Assembly: GCF_020520425.1 (NCBI RefSeq) | Contig: NC_079487.1 | Coordinates: 110,332,141 to 110,396,140 of the forward strand | Source of the DNA: Spinacia oleracea | Taxonomy: Eukaryota; Streptophyta; Magnoliopsida; Caryophyllales; Amaranthaceae | DNA: 64,000 nucleotides | Direction: 5' to 3' | Part shown: positions 36,820-48,671 of the stretch, in pieces | Position numbering within the stretch: the first letter of the stretch is position 1 | How the letters are laid out: every line of letters begins with the position of its first letter | Translations under genes and position numbers: made by a program | The notes under the pieces: model-generated | Database searches by the model: none | Told to the model about the DNA's origin: nothing | What the model saw: the letters and a program-made list of their open reading frames with translations, nothing else

Positions 36820-38912
36820 AGATTTTGCTAACAACGAAATCACTTTTGTGGGTTGATTTCATTAAATGTTTAATTAGTGTAAAGTATATGCTTAATAAGT
36901 TAGGTACTCCGTATATAATATGGCAAACAAAACCCATTGTTTCAGGAAACAGAGGGAAAGAAGGGTCGTACATGATGTACCAGCACCATTGACACCAAAA
37001 TACTTACAATTAGGGTAGGGTTATGACAACAACTACATTAATTAAACAAGTACTTGTTTTTAAGACCGATTAATTGTCAAATTGGGCGACTTCTTATAAT
37101 TCAGTTTAGTGCAATTTAAAGCTACTCGTATATTTCAATAAGTTTCATTTAATTCAGTTCAGTTCAAAATTAAATTTTGGTATACATTGTCGTTACAGAT
37201 AAAGAATAATCATTCAATATAATTTTCAAAAAGGTTATATATTGAATTTGATCCGAATGACTTTTAAGTATCAGGGTAGAATACCACTAACCATTCTTCG
37301 ATAGAAATATGGATTGACATATACTTGATAACTTGAGGTGATATTACTCGTATAAAATTAGAAATAATTTATCTAATTTGCTTTTATCGTTCCCATGTCA
37401 ATAATATAAAATTATTTTGAGTTGCAAATTGTATTATTGGAAACGCTCAAAAGCAAAAGTGGAGCTTAGAGGTAATTCAGTGTGCCTTGAGCCTTGACAG
37501 AAGAGAGCATTGACAACCGCATGCTACCATACAGCATCCCCACCAGCAAGTCTGCCACAAACATTTGCTGCAACCTTGGTACATAACTCCACTGTTTACT
37601 TGCAGTCATACTTCCTCCGTTCTTATTTACATGACACAATTGGATTTTGGACACTATTCACATAAGCTCATTTGACTTTCTTTTGTGGTTTATACTTAAG
37701 AAAAAACATAGTCGTGTGGGGTCTTGTTAGATTCGTCTCAATAAATATTTTTTAAATATCAACTTTTTATAATTTTTTCTTATCCATAATTGGAGATATT
37801 AATGTTTGAAATATTACGTTGGCAAACGTGCCTAAATAATTGTGTCATTTAAAAAAGAACAGAGGAAGTATTATTCAAAGTCCTAAAGTCGATTTCTGAA
37901 TGGAGAAGGTACACAATGTAAGTTGTGGACCTCCGTGTTGTGGTCGTATTTTAAATTTTGGATAGGTGTGATGATACAGTATCTCATTTGGTTATGGTGA
38001 TATAAAATTATGTTAGTACGGAGTACTATGAATGCTTGTCGCGGTATTTATATAAAGAGTTTGCCAAATTTCGCAGTTTGCATGGAGCCAAAGCCACAGA
38101 CCCCGGCCAGCAGTCAAGTGAAGGTAATTTAGGGCTGTAAAAAACTGACTCGATCTAACCGATTTCTAACAAAAACATAAGTGAACGAGGAAAAAAAATC
38201 ATGCATTCAATCCGCATAAGCACAATGACACGCACAATCACATTATCCTATTATACCTAAACCGATTATATCCGACCGTAAGTGACCGATGGCCCGATTT
38301 GACAGCCATATTCGTAATGCTGGTGAGAAAATGGCTGAATTGAGCTGGCCCAGCAAGCCTGTGGGCTGCACGGGCCGGAAAATGTATGCTCGATCCCCCT
38401 AGCAAGATCAATATGGGCAAGGAACCTCAAAAGTACAGCCCGTCAACTTTGAAAAAAGCCCAAACAACCATTCAATAACTCCAAGCATCAGCTAATCCCA
38501 GCCTCCCTTCAACTCATAATTCACAAAGCATGTACTCGTGCATGAAGTACACACAGGCACACATCACCCTTACGAGTTGAGAGAACACTATCCAAATAAT
38601 CAACCCAGCAAAGTTTTAAAGTCCGATTGTTGGGGAATATCGCCCTCTATTTATAGGACTTTCAGAAGATGTATTTAAACGATTTTGAAGACTATCTACC
38701 AAACAATTCTGATTGTAACAGATCAACTTTGTCACACAACTCAAAACAATATTATGTGATCTAAAAGTGCAAGTATTTAAGTAAACCCAAACTCACGGTG
38801 GGGACTTAATAATAAAAGAATAGTCTCATGAGCAAAAACTAGTAAATGGTTAACTCTCTCAAATCACCATCTGCCTCATCTTCCAATTTCCAAGTGAAGG
38901 TAGTCTGCAAGC
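36820..38912. other. Intergenic region between MYG1 and the dioxygenase-like gene
   Basis: Apart from the Stowaway-like MITE at 37611-37868, I see no supported gene here. Part of it is the 3' side of MYG1. Confidence 0.45.
37611..37868. mobile_element. Stowaway-like MITE
   Basis: The left CTTCCTCCGTTCTTATTTAC and right AACAGAGGAAG ends are inverted, with an inner ATGACACAATT / AATTGTGTCAT pair. TA duplications lie at 37609-37610 and 37869-37870. It is 258 bp. Confidence 0.75.
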
Positions 38913-41900
38913 TCACAATTTCAAAGCAGCTTTAGCCATGGCAAGAGCACCCTCATAAGTTGTATTTCCGCCAATAAAACCGCTCATATGAACAAATACA
39001 CCACCAGGGATGCCTGACCCCTTGGATAAATCATCATCCCTCAAACCTCTCCATGCTTCCGGAAGAGCCTTCCTGCTCTCAAATCTATCAGGGGCTACTG
39101 ACACTGCCTGGATTCTCCAGTGTTTGCTCCTATCATCCTACCAAATAGTAATAATAGTATAACTAAGAACTGTGCTTCATAATGAATTTGCGGCCCGTTT
39201 GGTAGCCGGCCATAAATGGTGGCAATGGGAATGAATTTGTATGTAAATTTGGAAGGAAAATCGATATCCTTTCCCATGGTAATGCTAATCGAATCAAAAT
39301 TATCTCATCTTCTTTATAAATTTTCATTACCATCCATTACCATTTGGGGAGTGGTATTAGGTGGGAATGTAAATTTACGAAGAAAAACACCAAGTTTGAG
39401 ACAAAATTTCATTACCACGGATATCATGATGTTAATTTCTTGCCAAATAACACTATGATTTATTCCCATTCCCACCGTTTATTACCGACTACCAAACGGA
39501 CTGTTGGAGTATTAACATACCCCTGACTTTGTACTTGAATAGGCGTTTTTTCATTAACAAAATTTGAAGTTTCAAGAAACAAGGTAGTAACTCAACAAGC
39601 AAAATAAAGCCAGACAGTATGTATAATATCATCAACCAAAACAAAGCAGGAACTCAACAAGTAAGAACATATGTCAAGGAGTTTCAGACATACCTGGTAA
39701 AGGACATATTTGACAGGAGGATCAATCTTCATCTCCTGCTCGAGTTCAAAAAGATGGAGTTTCCACTGCAAGGTAGAGCCATCAAATCAAATGGAATCTC
39801 CTAATTCGTAATATGCAACTCAAAGTAAGATAATGGGGAAAAGGAGAAAAAAGAACCACCCAAGTGCAAAACAGTCTCAATTTCCAACTAAGAAAAAGGA
39901 CATTTCTGGGCTTATTCATTCAGAGTTAAATGGTGGTTGTCTTCCATCACAATGATCAGGGTTAAATCTGTGAGCATACTCCCCTGTTCCTTCTCCCAAG
40001 ATTTTAACTCCAAAAATCCCAATAGAAGACTATGGACTTACTCCCTCATAAACATTAAAGTATAAGTGTATAACTACCCATAAGCTCAAGTTTCAATTAT
40101 CAGGATTAACTCTGAAATCTGAATGCATAAGCCCAGAAGTATAGTAGCATACACAAAATGTCGAAAAAGAGATCCATAGTAGAGAAGATGAGATGATCAC
40201 AAATTAATTAAACATTTAAAATGAGCATAAAGCACAGACAATTTGCAAATGACAGGTGATGGAGATTAAGATTTCTACTACTTACAGGACAAAATCTGTC
40301 CAAGACCATAATCTCTCCGCTAGGGTCGACATCTTTTCTTGCCGAGAGACATTCCACCACAATTGATCGAGCTGGCAACCATGATCTTGCAAGATGTCGG
40401 AGATTCTGAGACCAAAAGATGTTCAATGTCAAAACAAACTAGAGACAGCTCAAATTTCCGAAATGACATAATTGGTAAACAGCAAGAAATAAGTATTAAA
40501 AGAGTCAATTACATGACAAGAATCTCACATCCAAAAACTCGCCACCAGCTAGATTCATCGCCCTCTCAAAGGCTTTGTTCTCGTTCTCAGCTGATTGATC
40601 AGGATCTGTCCAATCCAAATTATGTTTTCCAACTCTTGAAGACAAATGAGTGTTGTTGACATATCTTGGAGGCTGGTCAGTGTCATACTGATTGATTCCA
40701 TTATCAATTGCATCAATAGCCTGCAACAATCATCAGATGTTCCAATAAATAAGTGAATACAATTCAAACTTGTCACAGGGAATCAAATTTCCCATGTTTG
40801 GATTTTTGGATAGGGAAGGGAATAGAAGAAATCCATTTTGTTTGACTGCTAAATGAAATAAGGGGGCATTTGTTTTGGGGGTTTCAAGAAAGGGTAAGAC
40901 AATCAACTACCTTCATTCCCTTGTTTGTTAGACCAATTCATTTCCCTCTACCATGATTACTGTTGACCCTAAGTTTTGATGATGACAAAGCAAACTTCTT
41001 GATTATTGTTTAATTGTGGTATTGTTTAGGTCCCGATATCTCCTTTGATGGACAATGCTAAGTTAGGGAGTGGCTGAGTTGGATAAACTAAGCGTGTGGA
41101 AAATATACAAGCAACACAAGCAATGTCAGGAGCTACTATAAGAATCAATCAATTTGCAAGAATTGGAACCGAGTTCTTAAGGCGAGTTCCTCATATATTA
41201 TGAAGAACTTCGATGTTCCGGAGAAGGAACAAGGCGTGAAGTCTTCAAGTGAAGCTTCCTAGAGGTGCAAGCATGAAAGCTCCAACATATGAGTTTATGT
41301 TTAGGTTTTATGTAAGTATTTAATATTGTCTATGAGTAACGTGGAACAAAAGGAACACGTGTAGTTTAGTACGATTTTTAGAAAATATTAACAGTAAATA
41401 GAATAAAGTTTATTAGAAAAATCTTTGAAAAAAATAAATAAAAACAATTTAATAAAATTAACTTTGGATTCTGTTTTACAAATCCTTGTTTACCAAGTAA
41501 AATATTTTTCTTCCTGTATTCTCTCAAAACTAAACGTGCTTAGGTGGTTTGAAGGAGTCTTCCTTGTTTCTCTCGGAACACGCTGCAGTTACTCTGCAGT
41601 TACTAGTAGCAATAACGGTTAGTGGGAGTTGAGGGAAACCTCAAACATGGGAACTAACCTAATGAAACTCCTCTATAAAAGGACAAGCAATTTCATTTCT
41701 CAAATCACAACTGACAACGCTTTGTTAAATACTAGAGTTTTATAAATCGAGTTGTAATTTTGGGGTTTAAGGGTTGAGTGATCCTTGAGTGACTTAGAGT
41801 TAAGTCCGTGACAGAGTGTGAAAAGAGCAGCACAATAATCAAAGAGGATTGATGTGAGGAACTCGTGTCTGAGAGGAATGAACTCGTGTTTGAGAGGAAC

Positions 41901-44900
41901 TCGAGTTATTGAGTGTATTGTATTCGAGGTATCGTAATATATAAAGGGGTTTGAGATTTTTCCTTCTTGATTAGTGTCAAGAAGTTTCCTCAAATTCACA
42001 TTCTTCGTGTTTATTGATCAATGTTCCTTTAACGTTTAAATTCCGCAAGAAACTTAACCAAGTTCCTCTATACAATTCATCCCCCTCTTGTCAGTGTTCC
42101 TACTAAAATATCAATTACTCACCCTTCCTCAAGGCATAACCCCAAACTCCTCTTCACCCTACCAACTTAACTAGCACTTTGACCACCCTTAGTTAAAGCT
42201 CATAAGTTTGATGCAATTACTAGGAAATTTGGTAGGTGACTAGCTTATTCTAAAAGCTAGATGAACGTTCATGTTCCTCTCGTACGTTCATGATATTGCT
42301 TTCACATCTTAAAAGCCCAGCAATATTTAAGGATTGCAGCCTTATTCCAACTCTGGACTTCTGTTGCCAGATCTTCTCCTCAATCAAACTCACCACCAAA
42401 ACACCAACGAACTAATGACCCAAGGCAAGGCCCTCAACCACCAAGACCCCCAAAACCTGTTCAACCTCCTTAAAACCACCCTACCCACCAACGAAACCAC
42501 CCTAAAACCACCAAATTCACCCTACCCACAACCGAAACCACCCTACTACCACCGAACCACCCTGCCCACCAGGAAACCAAGCACCCAACCCACGAAATCC
42601 ACCCCAAACCACCCAAAAATAAACCCTAATCTCGCCGAAACCACCCCAATTCTCAAAAAACTAACCCTTATCTCGTCGGGAAACTGCCAGTCAATCCAAC
42701 AACAATTCTGACCTATGTTACTCAGACACGGGTGTCGGTGTCGTGTCCGACAAGGTGTCGGAGTATCTGACACTCCGATCCAAATATTTGCAGACACTCC
42801 GACACGGTCAAAGGAGTGTCTTGACCTTTTTTTTAGACACGGCTCGCTTGCAAGTGTCGGAAAAAAAAAATCGACACTTTTAATAAAAACTACAAAAATA
42901 GTGTTAAATAATATAATTATAAAAAAAAATGAAAATAAACATATTAATTAAGTTTAAGTTAAAATTCTAAAGCAGGATAAAACCTATCTAAAAGAGTTTA
43001 AAAGTACAAAGAATTGAAAAAGTAAGAAACAAATGAAAAAAAAAAATGCTGACTTTTTGTAAAGTTATCAGTGAGCACGTGGGTTTGTTCCCCACTTCCC
43101 ATCTTTTCCTTTCTTTTATTTATTACGAAGTATACTGGTAGGCCTAGGGTATTTTGAAAAAGGGTAAAAAAAAAGAATAAGTTTGGAAAGCCCAGTCCAC
43201 CACTCAGTCACTCACCATCACCAACAACGCATAACTCAGCATAAGGCAGAAAAATGACCGGAAGGAAACGAAGACAACCATGGAAGACTCTCAAACAGTC
43301 AATTATCGGTGAAAATCAGAATCAAAGAGTGCAATCTAGGCGTTTTTTCTTCAACAACAAAAGCCCCAACATAATTGTTCTTCTCTCGCTTCTCCCCACC
43401 TTCAATTTCTGGATCTAGGGTTTCAAATTTATCTTTCTACTCCCGATTTCGACACTTCAAATCGGACTCTTTTCCGACACTGGTGTCGACACCTCCCCGG
43501 ACACGTGTCGAGTGTCGTGTCGCGGGTCGGGTCGTGTCGACACCGACACCCACCGTCAAATGGAGTGTCGGAGTAACATAGATTCTGACCACTTGAAAAA
43601 TCACATACTTACCCTAAAAACAACCCCAATCATAAAGAAAATCCACGAAATAACTAGAACTAAAAGAGAGATTAAAACAAAGGAGTGAGAGACCGGGTAG
43701 GGGCGGCGGGCGACAGGCAGAGGGAAGGGGCAGTTTCTGAGGGGATGCGGGAAAAGCCAGTTGTGGTGGGAGTTGTATGGGTTTCTTTTGATTTTTGTAA
43801 AACAAACAACTTGTGATAATATAGGAATTTACTTTTCGTTCTTCATCTTTCCCTTTCTTCATGTCATTCTCTTTCCCCTTTCCAAACCAAACACCCCCTT
43901 AGCCCAAAAGGTGAAAGGGTTCCATTTCCCTGAGTTCAACATGTTTTAATCCGAATGCACTCAAGCTAGTAAAGCATACTAGAGAAAAAGAAAATCAAGC
44001 CAACCAAGATTGGCAGCCTCGGAGTCAGCCCTGAATGATATGAATGATCATATAAAGGGAAAGATGTCTCAATTACAAGGATCACACTCCGAGCATTCCC
44101 TTGCTTTTGGTAAATTACTCATTTCAGAGCCTCCACCCCCCAAACAACCAAGCCTTATAGCCTGCATAATTCCATCGCCTACATTTCAGCCAAATTAGGA
44201 CGCAGTGTATTACTTTGTAGTAACACTACAGCTTAGCACTTTTTATGAAGAAAAAAAAAAGTGTCATAAGCAAACACAATACTTGGAAATACAATGAACT
44301 CCTTGAAAGAGAAATCCAAAGAATGTGATCACAAAAACTCCGTATGCTAATTGGAGGACTACAAAATGATACTTGGAAAACTGGATGTGTGTATCCAACT
44401 CCAAAGCACAAATTCTATATTCGACACTAATTCCCAATTTCTCATCCCAATGAATGAACAATCCCTGCATCTATTTAGAACTTCCAATGCAGGAATAAAA
44501 TAGAAGTATCAAATTAGTTCCAAACCACAAGAAACTCCCAACTTTTCCTATCGAACTTTTCCACAAACAACACTAGTTAAGAGCAACTTAACAAACCAGA
44601 TAAAATCAAAAGAAACTGTGTTTACATAATACAATTATACAATTATAAATCCAGAAAACAAACCTCCATAAAGTTTCTATAGACAGCAATGAATAGCCGA
44701 AATACATCTTGGTGTCCTTCATCAAGCCTCAACTCCTTTGCAATTATCTCCATCCCAAAATGCTACAATAAAATAATTACAATAATCAATTCCAATCCCC
44801 GATTCTTACAATATTTTTTACAGGAAATTAAGCATAACATTAAAAAAAAAAACATTACCTTGTAAACAAGACCAGCACTACTAAGTTTAGTATTAAACCC

Positions 44901-45387
44901 ATGTCCAAAAACCTCAGCAAAACCCTTTTGATGATGATCATATCTATCATTGCTTGGATCATACACACCTCCTACGTCTAATACTGCATCCAATGTCTCC
45001 AAAACCTGCGAAACTAACCATACCCATTCTCTAATTACCATCTAAATTAATCAAACTTGCGGGGGGAAAAACCAACCACCCAGAAAAATTAAACAAAGGC
45101 CAGACCTGGGGGTCGCGGGTTCGAACAATTTCAGCAGCAAAGAATTTGTTGGAGAGGCGAATCATGAAGCAACCAAGAGCTTCGTCGCAATGAAAGCTGC
45201 CATTGTGGGTGCCGATGCGCTTGAGTTGGGAGGTAATGGGGGACCCAGTTGAGAAGGTGGAAACCCTAGAAGGTGAGAATGCCATGAGAGAGAAAGAGGT
45301 GGAAGAGGAGAAAGAAAATGAAGTGAGGGATGGGAAGAGCTTGCGACTGCTTGTATTAAACCCTCTGCTTAACGAGAGCATTAACAT
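38913..45387 (-). CDS. MYG1: MYG1 family protein (DHH-type exonuclease/metal-dependent hydrolase)
   Basis: Animal MYG1 is a 3'-5' RNA exonuclease of nucleus and mitochondria; the plant orthologue is little studied. Seven exons on the minus strand, 45106-45387, 44859-45005, 44664-44762, 40529-40720, 40286-40405, 39694-39765 and 38913-39137, give 1137 nt (378 residues). Every intron is phase 0. Residues 1-60 are rich in Ser, Thr, Arg and Phe with almost no acidic residues, as in a mitochondrial presequence. Met35 (MAFSPSRVS) could start a shorter form. Catalytic motifs of the family are [10 protein letters not shown] at 60-69 and [20 protein letters not shown] at 104-123, whose Asp and His residues bind metal. 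The C-terminal block has [17 protein letters not shown] and [20 protein letters not shown]. Intron 3 (3.9 kb) is almost all transposon. A Stowaway MITE begins 99 bp upstream of the start codon. Confidence 0.94.
39189..39502. mobile_element. PIF/Harbinger-like MITE in MYG1 intron 6
   Basis: The left end CGGCCCGTTTGGTAG and the right end, in reverse CAGTCCGTTTGGTAG, are inverted over about 45 bp (ATAAATGGTGGCAATGGGAA / ATAAACGGTGGGAATGGGAA). The flanking 3-mer is TTG on each side. The length is about 310 bp. Confidence 0.75.
40961..42113 (+). mobile_element. Solo LTR, Copia-type
   Basis: It begins TGTTGACCC and ends AAAATATCA, so it has TG...CA ends, flanked by a perfect 5-bp duplication ATTAC (40956-40960, 42114-42118). 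A TATA box, CTCTATAAAAGG, lies at 41671-41682, about 60% of the way through, as in an LTR promoter. The opening words CTAAGTTTTGATGATGACAA are like those of SIRE/Maximus-type Copia LTRs; that family label is from memory. No internal region remains, so it arose by LTR-LTR recombination. It is 1153 bp. Confidence 0.85.
42713..43581. mobile_element. hAT-like element with subterminal GTGTCGG repeats
   Basis: Ends CTATGTTACTCAGACACG and, in reverse, CTATGTTACTCCGACACT are inverted. An 8-bp duplication ATTCTGAC flanks it (42705-42712, 43582-43589). Near both ends it is packed with GTGTCGG/CCGACAC words (about ten per side), typical of transposase-binding subterminal arrays. It is 869 bp with no transposase. 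Confidence 0.8.
43899..44663. other. 5' remainder of MYG1 intron 3, unassigned
   Basis: About 760 bp next to exon 3 of MYG1 with no paired repeats or coding potential recognised. Confidence 0.45.
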
Positions 45388-45485
45388 GTCCTTCTCTCTG
45401 CCCTTTTGCTACTTGTTACAGTTCTTGCTGGGTTTGAAATGTGTAGGAGGGCTGCCCTTTTGGCTTCATTATTTCATACTTCATA

Positions 45486-45810
45486 CTCCCTCCGTCCCAT
45501 AATATAGTGCCCGTTTGACCAAAATCACGGTTATTAAGGTAAAGGATAACATTGATAATAAAAACAATAATGATTTGTACTTTCAAGATAAAGTACATGT
45601 TAGTTGGCAAAAATGGAGAGATAAATTATAGATTAAAGGTGTGTACATAATAAATAGGCCTAAAAAGGACAAAAATCAAGCACATGGGTTGAATAAAAGT
45701 CAAAATGTACAATTTTCAAAGTAAAAATTAATGGTTTAAAATAGAAATAGGCACATTATTTAGGGACACCATTTTAGGAAAACAGGCACTATATTATGGG
45801 ACGGAGGGAG
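45486..45810. mobile_element. Stowaway-like MITE beside the MYG1 start codon
   Basis: Ends CTCCCTCCGTCCCATAATAT are inverted (TAGTGCC / GGCACTA continues), with TA duplications at 45484-45485 and 45811-45812. It is 325 bp. It starts 99 bp upstream of the MYG1 start codon, so it lies in the 5' UTR or core promoter. Confidence 0.85.
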
Positions 45811-45882
45811 TAGTTCATATTAGTTCTATTATTGACCAAGTAATAGACTAAAGCAAATACGTGTCGAGTTATTTCGTGCGGA

Positions 45883-46372
45883 GCTATACCTATTATTTAA
45901 AAAGAAAAATCACATTTGATTAAATGATATGTGTCAACACATTTGATTAGATGACACGTGTCATTCATTCTTTCTTCCATCAATAACAAAGCTACTAGTT
46001 ATTGGAGCATAAATTAGCTAGACAATGAAAATACTTGAAATCTTATGTGCATAACAAGCTAATTGTCAAATTAGCTTACCATTAGAAATGCTCTTATACA
46101 ACTCCAGTCCCATGGTCACTCCATCTTCCTTGTACAACATCAATTCACCAATCTATTCATTCAATATTTTTCAACTCCATCTTCCCTATTAACACTCAAT
46201 ATTAATACACTATTTAATTTATGTATTCCCTCAAAAAAAATTTAATTTATGTATCCTCTCAACTTTCAAAATTTACCTCTATATAAATCATATTTTCTCT
46301 CTAAAATCACAAATAGATGGACTTAATAACGACTATTTAACCGCCCGTTCTATAAATGGGCTCAAAAGCTAG
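45883..46372 (+). mobile_element. Candidate non-autonomous Helitron
   Basis: The 3' end has a hairpin GCCCGTTCTATAAATGGGC followed by TCAAAAGCTAG and then T, which fits a CTRR end inserted before T. The 5' end would be GCTATACCTATTATTTAAAA after an A; it has GC instead of the expected TC. It is about 490 bp and contains the fragment ACCATTAGAAATGCTCTTA, a Tourist-like end. The 5' boundary is uncertain. Confidence 0.45.
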
Positions 46373-46593
46373 TATATATCAAAATATATGACAGTATAAT
46401 GCATTTCGCAAAAATATGTAACCACTATAACCGTATATTATTGAAAATAAATTTTTGTCAAAATTTGAGAAAATATATACAGTCAAACAACAAATTTGTG
46501 AACGGCGTCACATAATTAATAACTTTAATTTTATAAGTTTTTGAACTTTATTACGAAAATATCACTTGCTAAACGTTTTTAATGTCAATCAAC

Positions 46594-46770
46594 GGGAGCT
46601 AGATGTACACCTAGTGTACAAGATTTTCTTGTACACCACCATTAATTTGTTGACACATCATTAAACCCACTAAAAAATGAGAATGAAAGACAATAAATAT
46701 GTCATTTAAACCAATAGAAAAGCACGGTGTACAAGATGCCTTGTACAATAGGTGTACATGTATTAGAATC
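46594..46770 (+). mobile_element. Small MITE with TGTACACCTA ends (second copy)
   Basis: The left CGGGAGCTAGATGTACACC and the right end, in reverse CCGGGATTCTAATACATGTA, are inverted. The interior (CACCACCATTAATTTGTTGA, GAATGAAAGACAATAAATAT) matches the element at 20068-20244 in opposite orientation. Confidence 0.75.
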
Positions 46771-46868
46771 CCGGTCAACGAGATAAATTGGGTACTCAGA
46801 CTCTAGTCTGGTTTAAAAGCACGGTGCAACGGGCAAGGCTAGAAGTATATTTTGCTTATTTTGTCTAT

Positions 46869-47350
46869 ATTTTTTTTTTTTTTTTTGAGGGAACCTATTG
46901 GAGGAAGATTATATTAATAAATCAGCAGCAGCGAAAACCAAAACATTATCCGGCATCTCATCATCCTACATTCCAGTCCCAAACTCCCAAGGTCGAAAGT
47001 GGGATAGTTCATGGGCTAACTTATTGCCACTACGTTTAACAAAGGACCAAATAACCTTAGAAAAGCTAGAACATAAAGCAAAAATATCATCAATAATTAA
47101 CATAAAGCTGCAACATCCAGTCGACGCTTCACGAAGAGCATGTATCACGTATCTGTATTACCCACCTCGCCCAACAAACCAGCATCTGTATTAACTTTAT
47201 GCCATCCACCTCAAGCCTCGACCACGCTACAGCCCCAGTACTCCCCCCTCACTCTTGCGCCCAACTTGCTTCTCCAACTCCTCCCTGGCCTCACCTTGGG
47301 TCTTTGCCGCATACAACGGTTGGAAGTTCTCATTCAGAAACACAAAGAAA
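46869..47350 (-). mobile_element. 5'-truncated LINE (L1-type) with RNase H domain and poly(A) tail
   Basis: On the minus strand, pieces read KVNTDAGLLGEVG, then VIHALREASTGCCSFMLIID and WSFVKRSGNKLAHELSHFRP. These are the start, middle and AHxLAH-type end of the RNase H domain at the C-terminus of plant L1 LINEs. Frames are shifted between pieces. The element ends at a run of about 18 T on the plus strand (46869-46886), that is, a poly(A) tail on the minus strand. It is a dead copy, truncated at its 5' side. Confidence 0.75.
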
Positions 47351-48550
47351 TGAGTGTAAAATAAGAGTCGTCACACATTGAAAAAGCTCTTCATATTCTC
47401 CGTGTTTATTAATTGGAGAATGGGTGTAACTCTTGTGTTAAGAAAGTGTGAGAGTGGTGTGGGTGGACACATAACACACGTGCGCAATGGGTTGGGTCGG
47501 GTCGGATCGGGTCGTGGTACTTGGTACTTGGGAATGGCGGACGTGGGGTGGATTTTGTGGGCCTTACCTATTCTTTTTGGTACCGGACTGTTTTGGTTAA
47601 GTCTTTGTTACGGGAATCTGTATTGATTACGTAACCGTTGGATTAATTAACTTTATTGACGTCCGTTACAACATTAATTATTTCTGCCCGTTTTTTGGCT
47701 GTTACAATCTTTATTGTTCCAACCGTTTATGATTGTTGTCTTTCCTCAATTCTGATTACTTAATCAGGATTTTGGTTCAATTAAAAACACATAAACATTA
47801 AAACACATTTTCCAAAAAAATACAAAACACAATCTTCTCATTGACTCCATCTGATTTTACAAGTGCACACAAAGTCGGCGTTGCGCTAATCCTGGAGGGC
47901 GACCGCATTCTGTTCTACTGCATCGGGAGGTAGCGCGAAATCGCCTTTTAGGACAGTTGTTGTACACGACGCAACAATTATTCATCAATCAGTTCTTCAA
48001 CCAGGTAAGTTATTTGTTCTAATTTTTTATTTAATCACAACAAAACGTTACTGGCAGGATCACCCGTGTACCCCTCCATCACAAACTTGTTTCTCGCACC
48101 TCACATCACCCAACACAACGTCAACATCTCCTCCATCTAACCGGTTATGATTGCATAAAAACTTCACTTAACCTGAATCTTAACCAGTGACGTCAATTTA
48201 AAGTAAGACATGCTAATAACCAATGGTGTTATTGGGATAAGCTCGAAATCTCGAGAAACCTATGGTTATTTCAATTAAGCATGGAAATATAATTTGAAAT
48301 CTAATGTGTGTGTTTTCTACAATGTACTTTGTAAAGGTAATACAAGTATGAGATATAATACGTGTTTTTTTTTCCGCTTATATGTAAGTTATTTGCTTAT
48401 ATTATAGTCAAAAGTTTAAGAAGACTCACAATTACTATCTCTACACTAAGGAAATACCATGATATACTCCGTATGGCCGTTCATATTAGTAGACTTGAAT
48501 AGGTAAGGATGAACTTAAAGATCAGAAAAAGATTTGACACTGGTAGAGTA
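47351..48550. other. Intergenic, unassigned
   Basis: A GC-richer patch at 47870-47960 ends in an exon-like donor (CAACCAG|GTAAGTTATT, 48000-48013). It might be an untranslated exon or part of an unknown retroelement, but no matching acceptor or frame was found. The rest is AT-rich. Confidence 0.35.
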
Positions 48551-48559
48551 TGAATATTT

Positions 48560-48671
48560 TAACCGATGAGGTCTCAGCCTAGTAATTCAGTGCATAATTG
48601 GTATCAGGTTCAAATTCCCACACCCCATTTGTAATTTGTAGTGCTCTAGTGGCTCATTTGCAAAAAGAGTG
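48560..48671 (+). mobile_element. tRNA-derived SINE
   Basis: It carries an A-box-like GTCTCAGCCTAGTAATTC and a B box GGTTCAAATTCC with about 30 bases between them, and a short A-rich 3' end (GCAAAAAGAG). The 9-bp duplication TGAATATTT flanks it (48551-48559, 48672-48680). It is about 112 bp. Confidence 0.65.

Larger units (their letters stand above)
40862..43898. mobile_element. PIF/Harbinger-like element carrying a solo LTR and a hAT-like element
   Basis: The left end GGGGGCATTTGTTTTGG and the right end, in reverse GGGGGTGTTTGGTTTGG, are inverted repeats. The flanks are TAA on the left and TTA on the right, compatible with a TWA target. Subtracting the two inner insertions leaves about 1.0 kb. 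The inside near 42470-42620 holds ACCACCCTACCCACCAACGA-like tandem words, the complement of the GGTGG words in the element at 5803-7326. The two therefore probably belong to one family. It fills most of MYG1 intron 3. Confidence 0.7.

Noticed and set aside
42334-42711. Pro/Asn-rich open frame of 125 residues
   Set aside because: Same kind of tandem-word translation inside the transposon in MYG1 intron 3.
47870-48013. Exon-like segment ending CAACCAG|GTAAGT upstream of the tomosyn gene
   Set aside because: No acceptor or frame links it to the coding exon at 50671; it could be an untranslated exon, but nothing in the sequence proves it.
48560-48671. Possible tRNA gene from its A and B boxes
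   Set aside because: No cloverleaf stems or anticodon arm could be formed; target duplications show a SINE.
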